From DTU015 sp012837895 (GTDB lineage Bacteria > Bacillota > Sulfobacillia > Fermentithermobacillales > Fermentithermobacillaceae): 64,000 nt of DNA. Positions 1 through 8,284 of this stretch are shown piece by piece. A program made the translations under genes and the position numbers. The notes beneath the pieces were generated by a model. The model had not been told where the DNA came from. It saw only the letters and a list, made by a program, of their open reading frames with translations, and ran no database searches. Position 1 is the stretch's first letter. Every line of letters begins with the position of its first letter. Location of the stretch: positions 1 to 64,000 of the forward strand of contig JBMNKH010000001.1 in NCBI GenBank assembly GCA_050952085.1, in the 5' to 3' direction.

Positions 1-6
1 TGCGCT

Positions 7-1980
7 CTAGCTTCGGACAAACGCAGATTCAAGGCTCTTGGACAGGGCTTCTTGCTTTACCTTGCCTGCGAACTCAGCGAGTTCCATGTTGCCCAGGTCG
101 CCTAGACCTCTGTGACGCACTGATATGTTTCCTGCCTCTTTCTCTTTGTCTCCCACGATTATCATATAGGGCACCTTTTCCAGCTGAGCCTGTCTTATCT
201 TGTACCCTATCTTATCAGGCCCCAGGTCGCACTCTGTCCTGAATCCTTGTCCTGCAAGATGGCCGGCAACTGCCTTTGCGTAGTCGGCTTGCCGATCTGT
301 GACGGGAATCACCCTGATTTGCACAGGTGACAGCCACATGGGGAAGGCTCCCCCGTAGTGCTCGAGGAGTCCGCCGATGCACCTTTCCATGGCGCCCAGC
401 ACCGTGCGGTGGATCATGACCGGCCGGTGTCTTTGGCCGTCTTCGCCGATGTAATGTATGTCAAACCTCTCGGGCAGGTTTAGATCAGCCTGGATGGTAG
501 GGCCTTGCCACATCCGTCCCATGGCGTCCTTGATATTTATGTCTATTGCCGGCCCGTAGAACTTGGCTTCACCCACATCAACCTGGTAATCGAGCTTCTT
601 GGCTTTGAGGGCGTTTTCCAGGGCAGTTTCTGCCCGCTCCCATATCTCATCGTCCCCGATATACTTGGCTTTGTTCTGAGGATCCCGTACCGAGAGCATG
701 CAGTAGTGTTCGTCGTACCCGAAGGTCTTGAGCATGAATTCGGCTAGGTCAAGCACTTCCACAAGCTGTTCCTCAAGCTGGTCGGGCGTGCAGAACAGGT
801 GGGCGTCGTCCTGGGTAAAGCCCCTTACCCTGAGCATCCCGTGGAGCACGCCTGACCGTTCATACCTGTACACCGTACCCAATTCCGCGTACTTTATGGG
901 CAAGTCACGGTAACTCCTGGTTTTCCCCTTGTAAATCAATATGTGGAAAGGGCAGTTCATTGGTTTTAGCAGGTACTTGGCTTCGTCCACATCCATGGGG
1001 CTGTACATGTTGTCCTGGTACCAATCCCAGTGGCCGGAGGTTTTCCACAGATCAAGCTTGGCAATGTGGGGGGTGTAGACGATCTCATATCCCCGCCTCC
1101 GGTGCTCTTCTTTCCAGAAATGCTCGATGATTTCACGCACAAGAGCTCCTTTGGGATGCCAGTAGATGAGTCCCGGCCCGCCTTCTTCTTCGATGCTGAA
1201 GAAGTCAAGTTCCCGGCCCAGCCTCCGGTGGTCCCTCCGCTTGATTTCTTCAAGCCTGGCAAGGTGGGCGTCCAGGGCTTCCTGGTCCATGAAGGCGGTG
1301 CCGTAGATGCGCTGGAGCATGGGCCGGTTCTCGTCTCCCCGCCAGTAAGCTCCGGCGATGCTGAGCAACTTGAACGCCTTGAAGTATCCTGTATACGGTA
1401 CGTGAGGGCCTGCGCAAAGATCGAAGAACTCCCCTTGCCTGTATATGGACACAGGTTCGCCTTCAGGCAGCTCATCGATCAGTTCAAGCTTGTAGGGCTC
1501 TCCGGCCTCTTCAAACACCTTCCTGGCTTCCTCCCGGGAAAGGATTTCTCGGGTAATCGGCAGGTTCTGCTTGGTTATTCGTTTCATTTCCTTCTCAATG
1601 GCCCCAAGGTCTTCCGGGGTAAACCTGTGCTCTGTGTCAAAATCGTAATAGAAGCCGTCTTCTATGGCCGGCCCTATCCCCAGGCGTGTCCCGGGAAACA
1701 GGCGTTTTACCGCCTGAGCCAGCACATGGGATGCGGTATGCCGCAGCGCTTCCCTGGCCCGTTCATCCTCGAACCCCAGGGGCTCAACAACACAATCCCC
1801 GTCTACCTGGGCCCTCAGTTCGCGGATTTCGGATTGGGTTTCATTGAGCACCCGCACCATCAACACATCGTTTTTCCATCCAAAGGCTTTCTTGACATCC
1901 AGAAAAGTACTCCCTTTGGCCATGCGCTTAGACTTGTCGTTCCATTTAGCAACAAAGTCTTCTCTCATTTCATGACCCAT
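7..1980 (-). CDS. thrS: Threonyl-tRNA synthetase
   Basis: Charges tRNA-Thr with threonine in the cytoplasm. The 657-residue product has the class II ThrRS layout: an N-terminal TGS-like domain, the editing domain (HTASHVLAQ near residue 81 and CAGPHVPY near 190), the catalytic core with class II motifs (RYERSGVLHGMLRVRGF near 375) and a C-terminal anticodon-binding domain ending near EALSKSL. Length is normal for the family. ATG at 1980 follows a GGAGAG ribosome site. A T-box leader and a strong promoter lie directly upstream, so expression should respond to uncharged tRNA-Thr. ytxC is the next gene upstream on the same strand, a common Firmicutes neighbour. Confidence 0.97.
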   Translation of the reverse strand: MGHEMREDFVAKWNDKSKRMAKGSTFLDVKKAFGWKNDVLMVRVLNETQSEIRELRAQVDGDCVVEPLGFEDERAREALRHTASHVLAQAVKRLFPGTRLGIGPAIEDGFYYDFDTEHRFTPEDLGAIEKEMKRITKQNLPITREILSREEARKVFEEAGEPYKLELIDELPEGEPVSIYRQGEFFDLCAGPHVPYTGYFKAFKLLSIAGAYWRGDENRPMLQRIYGTAFMDQEALDAHLARLEEIKRRDHRRLGRELDFFSIEEEGGPGLIYWHPKGALVREIIEHFWKEEHRRRGYEIVYTPHIAKLDLWKTSGHWDWYQDNMYSPMDVDEAKYLLKPMNCPFHILIYKGKTRSYRDLPIKYAELGTVYRYERSGVLHGMLRVRGFTQDDAHLFCTPDQLEEQLVEVLDLAEFMLKTFGYDEHYCMLSVRDPQNKAKYIGDDEIWERAETALENALKAKKLDYQVDVGEAKFYGPAIDINIKDAMGRMWQGPTIQADLNLPERFDIHYIGEDGQRHRPVMIHRTVLGAMERCIGGLLEHYGGAFPMWLSPVQIRVIPVTDRQADYAKAVAGHLAGQGFRTECDLGPDKIGYKIRQAQLEKVPYMIIVGDKEKEAGNISVRHRGLGDLGNMELAEFAGKVKQEALSKSLESAFVRS

Positions 1981-2033
1981 TTGCCATCACTCTCCGTTCA
2001 ATCAGGGTTATGCATCATATAGGGCTCTAAATC

Positions 2034-2062
2034 AAAAACCCCGTCCCGGTGAGGGGCGAGGT
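2034..2062 (-). terminator. T-box intrinsic terminator
   Basis: On the minus strand CCTCGCCCC pairs with GGGACGGGG across a short loop, with one mismatch and one G-U pair, and is followed by TTTTTGATTT. It sits directly after the T-box core, as expected for the terminator competing with the antiterminator. Confidence 0.8.
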
Positions 2063-2290
2063 TTCACGTCGCGGTTCCACCCTACTTCAGCCAAGCCGTA
2101 TGGGGCTTAGCCCTTTGCGGACGTTAACGTGTCCACACGCCGGCGTTATCGCCGGGATAAGGCGCTTCCGCCGGGAGCTCCAAGGTGGTGTTCCGTTTAG
2201 CCCGCAACCAGACGGCTTCCAGCCAGCGACCGTCATTCTCTTGGGTCCCTGCAGCTAACGTACTGTCCTTTTCATAGCCCACGCGGTATC
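2034..2290 (-). promoter_or_regulatory. T-box leader (tRNA-Thr sensing) of thrS
   Basis: Read on the minus strand the region carries the T-box core GGGTGGAACCGC (2071-2082), the Stem I elements AGGACAGTA and AGAGAATGA, and an ACC triplet in the GAACACCACC segment near 2187 that fits a threonine specifier. The core is followed by a GC-rich hairpin and TTTTT (terminator, 2034-2062). This is the standard transcription-attenuation arrangement controlling aminoacyl-tRNA synthetase genes. The specifier assignment is an inference from the gene downstream and from sequence context. Confidence 0.93.
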
Positions 2291-2301
2291 GGTTTGGAGG
2301 C

Positions 2302-2330
2302 ATTATATCCTACGGATAGATGCAAATCAA
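2302..2330 (-). promoter_or_regulatory. Sigma-A type promoter of thrS
   Basis: On the minus strand TTGATT (2325-2330) and TATAAT (2302-2307) are separated by exactly 17 bp. Transcription would begin just before the T-box leader. The -10 box is a perfect consensus match. Confidence 0.85.
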
Positions 2331-2342
2331 GGGAAGGGTCCG

Positions 2343-3260
2343 TCAAGGTTCACTACGCTCCAAGTCGCATCCTCCGCACACTTCTAGGTGATGTTCGAAG
2401 AGGTCGCTAAGCAAGTCGAAACATGGCGAGTTGTCGGTGTCTCCGTGCCACGTGATCCGGTCAGGAGCAAGGGTTACCACGGCGCTTACCACCAGATCGT
2501 CCACTTCAATTCGGGAGCCGTCCCTAGTGCGGTCCATGAAGGCTCCCAGATGTCCCCCCACGGGCTCGAGCCGGGCGTCAAGAAGCCTATACCCTCCTTG
2601 GGACTCCCTGTGGATGTTGACCACCGGCACCGAGCATTTCTGCCGGCTCATGAGATGCCGCAGCAATCTCAGAAACTCCCTGTATTCCCGGTTGATCAGG
2701 TGTTCTTTCACCATGTGGTCTACGAAGTCGAAAAGGTCTTCCAGGTAGTCCTTGAGTCTGAAGGTGATGAAACCTTCCAGGATTATCTGGTCTTCCTTTT
2801 CGAGGTACTCTGAGAGTTTGGCCCACACCCTGCTTTTTCTCTGGCTCCGCTTAACCGAATACCCGTTATTCATGCCGTTGTCCAGAGTTCTCAGGGCCTT
2901 GGCCTTGAGGAGCGCCCTGTCTTTTTCCGACAAGTAGGCGTAATTTCCGTCGATGAGCCTCACCACTAGGAACTTCTCATACTCGTCAATGATGATGTCG
3001 GCTAGGCCGTTGGCTATGAGACTCTTGACCTTCCTGTACAGGTCATTCCCTGAGCCCCATTGGTCGGGCGCTGACTGCCTGCAGTGGAGTATCAAGCTTC
3101 CGCCTGCGGGACACTCACGCACATCAACCCTGACCCCCTGTCTCTCCCACTTACGCATCTCCCGGTCCACAAAACACCTTATGGAATTTAGGGCCCTGGT
3201 AGACGCAACTGAGAACGTGTTCAGACGTGCCACCTCCCAGTTTAGTATGTCTGAGGCCAA
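2343..3260 (-). CDS. ytxC: Putative sporulation protein YtxC
   Basis: Matches the YtxC family of soluble sporulation-associated proteins of unknown biochemical role, often encoded beside thrS in spore formers, as here. The 305-residue ORF has the family features WxKLSEYLxxEDxxILEGFITFRLKDY near residues 155-180 and a basic, Leu-rich C-terminal half. The longest ORF starts at a TTG at 3260 with a poor ribosome site. A strong GGGAGGTG lies inside the ORF, six bases before a CTG at 3224, so the true start may be that CTG (product beginning LNTFSVAST). No transmembrane segment is visible. Confidence 0.8.
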   Translation of the reverse strand: MASDILNWEVARLNTFSVASTRALNSIRCFVDREMRKWERQGVRVDVRECPAGGSLILHCRQSAPDQWGSGNDLYRKVKSLIANGLADIIIDEYEKFLVVRLIDGNYAYLSEKDRALLKAKALRTLDNGMNNGYSVKRSQRKSRVWAKLSEYLEKEDQIILEGFITFRLKDYLEDLFDFVDHMVKEHLINREYREFLRLLRHLMSRQKCSVPVVNIHRESQGGYRLLDARLEPVGGHLGAFMDRTRDGSRIEVDDLVVSAVVTLAPDRITWHGDTDNSPCFDLLSDLFEHHLEVCGGCDLERSEP

Positions 3261-3438
3261 TCCGGGGAAATTCCAGCCAGGTATGGGGCCCCCGGGTCAG
3301 GGTTGTCAACCGGCTCAAGGGGAATCAAGCCGTATAGCTTGGTCTGCGTACAATTTTCCCGAACTAAGAAATTCAGGCACAGCGATCAACATACAGATGA
3401 CCAGATACAATATGGCTGTCGCCTCCGAAAGAACAGGC

Positions 3439-3466
3439 GCGGGGCATGCTTCCAGCCATGCCCCGC
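3439..3466 (-). terminator. GC-rich hairpin downstream of the slipin gene
   Basis: GCGGGGCATG and CATGCCCCGC form a perfect 10-bp stem with an 8-base loop, about 45 bases past the slipin-gene stop. On the minus strand it is followed by GCCTGTTCTTTC, only a weak U-rich tract. It is probably a transcription stop between the slipin gene and ytxC. The rest of 3261-3512 shows nothing else recognisable. Confidence 0.5.
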
Positions 3467-3512
3467 ACAAAACCTGACTGGCAACGCCACGAGACAACGC
3501 AGAGCAAACGTG

Positions 3513-4445
3513 CTATTCCTCTGAGCTTGGTTCTCGTTGAACCCCTTGGTTGGCCTTGAGCGCATTAGCCAAAGGCAGCAAGTCAAGGGGCATGGGAAAC
3601 ACTATAGTGGAATGGGTATCCATGGCGATCTCGGTGAGTGTCTGCAGGTACCTGAGTTGGACCGAGATAGGCTGGGTAGCCATGACATGTGCGGCTTCCG
3701 CCAGTTTCTCAGATGCCTGAAGTTCGCCCTCGGCCGCGATTATCTTGGCCCGCCTGTCTCTTTCCGCCTCGGCTTGCCGCGCCATGGCGCGTTTCATGTC
3801 ATCGGGAAGCTCAACTGCCTTGACCTCCACCATGGTGACCTTGACACCCCATGGGTCAGTGGCGATATCGAGTATTTCCCGTAGCACTTCATTGAGCTCT
3901 TCCCTTTTGCTCAACAAGTCATCCAGTTCGTGCTTGCCCAGGATGGATCTTAGGGTGGTTTGGCCAAGCAAACTGGTGCTTTTGACGTAGTCTGCCACTT
4001 GTGTTACCGCCTGGGCGGGGTCAAAAATGTGAAAATACACCACCGCGTCGACAACTACAGGTACGTTATCTTTGGTAATCACTTCTTGCTTCGGCACATC
4101 AATCGTAAAAGTCCTTATGTCAACGATTCTGACTTGGTCTATTCCAAAAGGCATGATTACCACAAGGCCGGGGTCCAACACACCCCGGAGTTTGCCGAAG
4201 CGGAAATAGACGCCCCTGGTATACTCGCGCACAATGCGGTACGAGGTCAGCAAGGCCGCGATAAGCAGCGCGGACACAAACATACCTATTAGCGGAGAGA
4301 GGGTGTAAAGCGCAAAGGCGATTACCCCGAATCCTCCGTGCACTGCCGCAACAGGCTTGTCTTTCTTGGACAGGGCAAGGGCCATGGTGACGGTCCAAAT
4401 GATCCCGGCAACCACTCCGGGAGTATACAGAGCCACTCCGAACAA
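3513..4445 (-). CDS. SPFH/band 7 family protein (slipin, stomatin-like)
   Basis: Membrane-anchored scaffold of the stomatin/prohibitin superfamily, thought to organise membrane microdomains. Two hydrophobic segments at the N-terminus (VVAGIIWTVTMALAL, then ALYTLSPLIGMFVSALLIAALL) precede the band 7 domain. That domain carries the slipin-type stretches RGVYFRFGKLRGVLDPGL, DVPKQEVITKDNVPV and DPWGVKVTMVEVKAVELPDDMKRAMARQAEAER. The ORF is open up to 4553, but a perfect AAGGAGGTG lies 7 bases before a TTG at 4445, which I take as the start (310 residues). There is no NfeD-type protease partner beside it, although slipins often have one. Confidence 0.85.
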   Translation of the reverse strand: MFGVALYTPGVVAGIIWTVTMALALSKKDKPVAAVHGGFGVIAFALYTLSPLIGMFVSALLIAALLTSYRIVREYTRGVYFRFGKLRGVLDPGLVVIMPFGIDQVRIVDIRTFTIDVPKQEVITKDNVPVVVDAVVYFHIFDPAQAVTQVADYVKSTSLLGQTTLRSILGKHELDDLLSKREELNEVLREILDIATDPWGVKVTMVEVKAVELPDDMKRAMARQAEAERDRRAKIIAAEGELQASEKLAEAAHVMATQPISVQLRYLQTLTEIAMDTHSTIVFPMPLDLLPLANALKANQGVQREPSSEE

Positions 4446-4615
4446 CTGCCTGCACCTCCTTATCATCCTATGATTCCGGAAACCCCTGATTCTCAAACCG
4501 GTCCTCAAATCACCGGGCTTACCACGGCAAGACCGTGGCCCCTCAATAAACATATACGATGGGTTCCGAACCAGGCATCAACTACATGCGTGGGGCAAGG
4601 CGTCACACCAAACGC

Positions 4616-5014
4616 TCAGGACCGTTCGTCCGATGGCAGGGCGTTTTCCAGGAAAAGCGCGAGTTTCTCCATGGTTTCGGAACTGATGGCATGTTCCATG
4701 AGGCATGCATCCCTATCGGCAGTGTCCGGGTCAACCCCCAGAACTTGTACGAGGAAATCCCGGAGCGCTTTGTGGCGCCTCTTGACCCTGACCGCTTGTT
4801 CCCGCCCGCTGGGCGTTAAGTAAACCTTGCCATAGCGCTCCTGGGTCACAAATCCCATTTCTTTAAGGGTGTTTATGGCAGCGGTTACGCTTGGCTTAGC
4901 AACATCCAGCTGCCTGGCAATGTCGGTTACCCTGACGGCCCTGTGGGTTTCTGAAAGGGCCAATATGGCTTCAAGGTAGTCTTCTATGGCCTGCGACAAC
5001 TCAGAGCTCATCAC
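4616..5014 (-). CDS. DtxR/MntR-family metal-dependent transcriptional regulator
   Basis: A 132-residue winged-helix repressor: the HTH spans about residues 20-65 (RVTDIARQLDVAKPSVTAAINTLKEMGFV), followed by the wing (YGKVYLTPSG) and the metal-binding and dimerisation helices (DRDACLMEHAISSETMEKL). It lacks the C-terminal SH3-like domain of long DtxR proteins, as MntR does. It is divergent from feoB-feoA, so it most likely represses ferrous-iron uptake when metal is plentiful. The start is GTG at 5014 or ATG at 5011, both behind GAAGGAG. Whether it senses Fe(II) or Mn(II) cannot be told from sequence. Confidence 0.88.
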   Translation of the reverse strand: MMSSELSQAIEDYLEAILALSETHRAVRVTDIARQLDVAKPSVTAAINTLKEMGFVTQERYGKVYLTPSGREQAVRVKRRHKALRDFLVQVLGVDPDTADRDACLMEHAISSETMEKLALFLENALPSDERS

Positions 5015-5134
5015 GCACTCACTCCTTCGGGGCAGCGTCAGGTCTTGCTAGATAGATCATATCATTCTTACATGCAGAACTGAAACAAGAATCGGGAAAT
5101 CCCTATTCTCTATTGAGTTCAACAGTAGTACAAT

Positions 5135-5156
5135 AATGTTAGACTACACAAACATT
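5135..5156. promoter_or_regulatory. Possible repressor operator upstream of feoB
   Basis: Perfect 6-bp inverted repeat AATGTT (5135-5140) and AACATT (5151-5156) with a 10-base spacer, in the intergenic space between the DtxR-type regulator and feoB. Size and placement suit a metalloregulator site, but it does not match a textbook DtxR or MntR box closely. Confidence 0.3.
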
Positions 5157-5203
5157 TGAGCAAAGCGACTGTCGCACCGAACCGAAATGACAAGGAAAGA
5201 AGG

Positions 5204-7192
5204 ATGGCTATGCAGTTTACCGTGGCCCTTGTGGGCCAGCCTAACGTGGGAAAAAGCGTCATAATGAACCTGCTTACCGGAGCCGGGGCCGTGGTGTCCA
5301 ACTATCCGGGAACCACAGTTGAGATCACCCAGGGGTACATGGAGGGGCCCTCAGGCCGAATAACGGTGATCGATACCCCGGGGACATACAGCCTCCATTC
5401 AGATACCGAAGAACAGAGGGTCGCCCAGCGGGTATTGCTGGAAGCCGGTGTCGACCTCATAGTCAACGTCGCTGACGCCAGAAACCTGTCCCGGAATCTG
5501 TACCTGACTTTGCAGCTGCTGGACCTGGACATCCCGATGGTCCTGGCCCTTAACCAGATGGATATGGCGAGAGAGGCCGGGATGATTATCGACACCACCG
5601 CGTTGGAAGAAAAGCTCCAAATCCCGGTAACCCCAATGATAGCGTCCAAAGGAGAAGGATTGGAGGAGTTGGAGAAGCTGATATGGAAAGCCGCCGGTTC
5701 TCCTGAAACCCTCCCTGCCCGCGCCACGAGCCCTATGCGTTTTTCACCGGAGATAGAAAGGGTAATAGGCATGCTGCAGGGCCAGATTGAACAGATAATC
5801 CCTGAAGAGGAAGGCAAACACCGGTTACATCCTTCACGGGCACTAGCCATCCACCTCATGGAACATGATGCCCTGGATGAAGACTTGTTTAGCATATACC
5901 CTGAGTTGGCGCACCTCGTGGAAGACCTGCAAGAAAAGGTGGCGAGTAAACGGTTCCAGTGCGCCGGATGCTTCAGGGGGTGCTGGTTCTGCCCCGCGGC
6001 CGATGATTCCCATCCGGTACTCCCCACATGCTTAGAGAGGACAAGGCAGGCCCAGGCAATCACCACTGCGGTTGTGAGGCGTTGCCGGCTTGAGGGCCCT
6101 GTCTCAACCAGGGTACGCCTGGAAAGGCTGCTCGACAACCCGTCCACAGGGATCCCCATCCTGGCCCTTGTCGCCTATCTCGCAGTCAGGCTTACCCTGG
6201 AAATCTTGGAGTTTGCGGAGGAGTTCGTGCCTGTAATCCTTGAGCCGGTTGTAGGCTTTATCGCCGGCTTGGCAGGAAGCTTTCGCCAGGGGAGTTTGGC
6301 TGAGATCATCATCACTGCCATCCCTGAGGGCGTCTTGTTGCCCTTTGAAGTGGTAATGCCCACCATGCTGTCCATCTACCTGATCATGGCCCTGCTCGAG
6401 GACTCGGGGCTGATGCCCAGGATCGCGGTGATGATGGACAGGATTATGTCATTCTTGAAGATCCCCGGGCAATCGATAATACCGTTCCTACTCGGCTTTG
6501 GCTGCCGCGCTCCCGGAGTGCTTGCCACACGGACCTTGCCCAACAGGGAATCCCGAATCGTGGTGTCGACCCTCTTGGCGATCCCCATACCTTGTGCTGC
6601 CACCTTGGGGATTATAACAGGTGTGGCAAGGGCCTTCGGAGCCGACCTGAGGGTGATCTACGGTGCCATTGCAGTCGTCTTCTTGCTTCTGGCGCGGTTG
6701 GTTGCCCGCTACCTGCAGGCCGATAGCGAACTGGTGATGGAGATCCCGCCGGTACGGCTGCCTTCGGCCAGGGCTGTGGCCGGCAAGGCCTGGATGCGGA
6801 TGGAAAGCTTCTTCAAACAGGTATTGCCTGTTCTGATGATAACGGGCATCGGCGTCAGAGTCTTACTTAACACAGGCATTCTGTCAGTCCTGTCGAGGCT
6901 GGATCCGATAAGTACCGGCTTGTTCGGGATTACCGGCCAGTCCCTTGTGTCCGTGGCTGTTACGGTGGTTCAGCGGTATGCAGCTCCCATGGTGCTTCTC
7001 AACCTGCCCTTAGGGGCACGGGAAGCTACCATCGCGGCATCCATGATCTCCCTGTCTCTGCCCTGTATACCCGTTTCGTATCTCATCGCGAGAGAGTTCG
7101 GATGGAAGACCCTGGCGGCTATCTATGGGCTGGCACTGGGAATCACGCTCAGCACCGGTTTCGTGCTGAACCTGATACTGCCTGCCATGTGA
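5204..7192 (+). CDS. feoB: Ferrous iron transporter FeoB-type GTPase permease
   Basis: Inner-membrane Fe(II) importer. It has an N-terminal G domain (G1 GQPNVGKS, G3 DTPG, G4 NQMD) and a polytopic C-terminal half with the gate motif GFGCRAPGVLATRTL and a second Cys-containing stretch (IPIPCAATLG). The gate differs from the canonical GCxVPAIMATRT. Between the G domain and the first membrane helix is a cysteine cluster, CxxCxxxCxxC plus one more Cys, at 5960-6032. The open frame begins at 5156, but ribosome sites (AAGGAAAG, AAGG) favour ATG at 5204 or 5210. feoA follows after about 45 bp and a DtxR-type repressor is divergent, so iron control is likely. The unusual gate leaves Mn or another metal possible. 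Confidence 0.93.
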   Translation: MAMQFTVALVGQPNVGKSVIMNLLTGAGAVVSNYPGTTVEITQGYMEGPSGRITVIDTPGTYSLHSDTEEQRVAQRVLLEAGVDLIVNVADARNLSRNLYLTLQLLDLDIPMVLALNQMDMAREAGMIIDTTALEEKLQIPVTPMIASKGEGLEELEKLIWKAAGSPETLPARATSPMRFSPEIERVIGMLQGQIEQIIPEEEGKHRLHPSRALAIHLMEHDALDEDLFSIYPELAHLVEDLQEKVASKRFQCAGCFRGCWFCPAADDSHPVLPTCLERTRQAQAITTAVVRRCRLEGPVSTRVRLERLLDNPSTGIPILALVAYLAVRLTLEILEFAEEFVPVILEPVVGFIAGLAGSFRQGSLAEIIITAIPEGVLLPFEVVMPTMLSIYLIMALLEDSGLMPRIAVMMDRIMSFLKIPGQSIIPFLLGFGCRAPGVLATRTLPNRESRIVVSTLLAIPIPCAATLGIITGVARAFGADLRVIYGAIAVVFLLLARLVARYLQADSELVMEIPPVRLPSARAVAGKAWMRMESFFKQVLPVLMITGIGVRVLLNTGILSVLSRLDPISTGLFGITGQSLVSVAVTVVQRYAAPMVLLNLPLGAREATIAASMISLSLPCIPVSYLIAREFGWKTLAAIYGLALGITLSTGFVLNLILPAM

Positions 7193-7235
7193 AACTCAGT
7201 CAAACCTAGGAAACCGGAAGTGAGGGGAGCGGAAA

Positions 7236-7457
7236 ATGACACTCTTGGATACCAGACCCGGAGATGAAGTAACCATAGATACGGCAAGAGCCGGCAGAGG
7301 AGCTATGAGGCGCTTGTGGGATCTCGGCCTTCTTCCCGGAACCAAGGTCAAGACTGTCGCGGCCCACCCGTTCAGAGGGCCGATCCTGGTTAGAGTGGGC
7401 GAATGTACCGTGGCCGTGGGACGGAAGCTTGCGTCGCGCATTTACGTTACCAAATAG
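7236..7457 (+). CDS. feoA: FeoA family protein
   Basis: A 73-residue SH3-like FeoA domain protein (TLLDTRPGDEV, RRLWDLGLLPGTKVKTV, PILVRVGECTVAVGRKLASRIYV) that assists FeoB in ferrous iron transport, probably by contacting its cytoplasmic domain. It follows feoB on the same strand with a GGGGAG ribosome site before ATG. Here feoA comes after feoB, the reverse of the Escherichia coli order but common in Firmicutes. Confidence 0.9.
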   Translation: MTLLDTRPGDEVTIDTARAGRGAMRRLWDLGLLPGTKVKTVAAHPFRGPILVRVGECTVAVGRKLASRIYVTK

Positions 7458-7521
7458 CGCGAGTCTGCCCGGACCAGCCGGGGCCTAAGATGTTGACCGG
7501 CGCTCTAAGCTGGGATATCAT

Positions 7522-7543
7522 GTTATAGATATATATCGATAAC
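7522..7543. promoter_or_regulatory. 22-bp near-perfect palindrome, candidate operator
   Basis: Arms GTTAT and ATAAC flank a perfect GATATATATC core, so the whole 22 bp is self-complementary apart from one symmetric mismatch pair. It lies about 90 bp before the DUF134 regulator and after feoA. It looks like a dimeric-repressor site, with the DUF134 protein itself the most obvious candidate ligand. No clear -35/-10 pair was found around it. Confidence 0.45.
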
Positions 7544-7632
7544 TTGAAAGGCTGTTCAGCTTTGTGGATTGAGCGTGCTGGAACGGCAGATACACTAGGT
7601 GATGCAACGCGTCAGGGATTGGGGGTGCAAAG

Positions 7633-8106
7633 GTGCCAAGGCCCGTAAAACCCAGGTGGGTGGAGTTTCTTCCCTGCGTCACATATTTCAAACCTGCCGG
7701 AGTACCCATGGCCCAATTGGAAGAAGTGGTCTTGGGGGTGGACGAAGTCGAAGCCATACGCCTCAAGGATTATGTCGGCCTGGAGCAAGAAGAGTGCGCC
7801 ATGCGGATGAACCTGGCGCAAAGCACTTTTCAAAGGATACTCACCCAGGCCAGAGCCAAAGTCGCTTCAGCCCTTGTCCAAGGAAAAGCCTTGCGGATTG
7901 AAGGCGGCAACTACTTGGTCTCCCCGTTCACCTTTGAGTGCCGCGATTGCAAGCATGAGTGGGAGCACAGCGACAAGAGTATAGATGGGACTACATGTCC
8001 CAAGTGCGGCGGGTTGAACACCCAGTCCTTCAGGAAAGTACCTGTAGCTGACGGTGCCTCAGGACGCCGGGGAGGCCGGAGAAGAGCAAGACACGGACGG
8101 GGATAG
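7633..8106 (+). CDS. DUF134 family DNA-binding protein with C-terminal zinc ribbon
   Basis: Family of small putative DNA-binding proteins (UPF0251). Residues 1-95 carry the DUF134 hallmarks (MPRPVKPRWV, GVDEVEAIRLKDYVGLEQEECAMRMNLAQSTFQRIL), resembling a sigma-70 region 4 helix-turn-helix. Residues 97-130 form a rubredoxin-like zinc ribbon (CRDCKHEWEH and CPKCGG), and the tail is rich in Arg and Gly. The start is GTG at 7633 behind GGGGGTG. The next gene encodes a NifX-type protein, and DUF134 with a dinitrogenase-cofactor-domain protein is a frequent pair. A regulatory role is inferred, and the target is unknown. Confidence 0.85.
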   Translation: MPRPVKPRWVEFLPCVTYFKPAGVPMAQLEEVVLGVDEVEAIRLKDYVGLEQEECAMRMNLAQSTFQRILTQARAKVASALVQGKALRIEGGNYLVSPFTFECRDCKHEWEHSDKSIDGTTCPKCGGLNTQSFRKVPVADGASGRRGGRRRARHGRG

Positions 8107-8165
8107 AGACAGGAGACATGACGGCATCTGACGTAGCAACAACCTACCTAGGCTCCCTGTCTCTG
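8105..8165 (+). repeat. Inverted repeat after the DUF134 gene
   Basis: AGAGACAGG (from 8105) is perfectly repeated in inverted form as CCTGTCTCT (to 8165), leaving a loop of about 43 bases. There is no U-tract, so it is not a classical terminator. It may fold in the mRNA between the DUF134 and NifX-like genes. The rest of 8166-8284 shows nothing else clear. Confidence 0.35.
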
Positions 8166-8284
8166 GATCCGACTGTGAGCGGTCTCTTGGCGACAAGGGT
8201 CTAATAGAGGACTACCGGCGCGACGGCGTTCAAGAGATTGCAGATAACATCTTGACTTACCTCTCGGAAAGGTAGGGGGAATGA

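Noticed and set aside
1030..2022. 330-aa plus-strand ORF opposite thrS
   Set aside because: It lies fully antisense to a well-supported thrS and has no recognisable domain; it is a shadow of high-GC codon structure.
2049..2258. Plus-strand 69-aa ORF in the thrS leader
   Set aside because: The sequence is explained by the T-box leader on the other strand.
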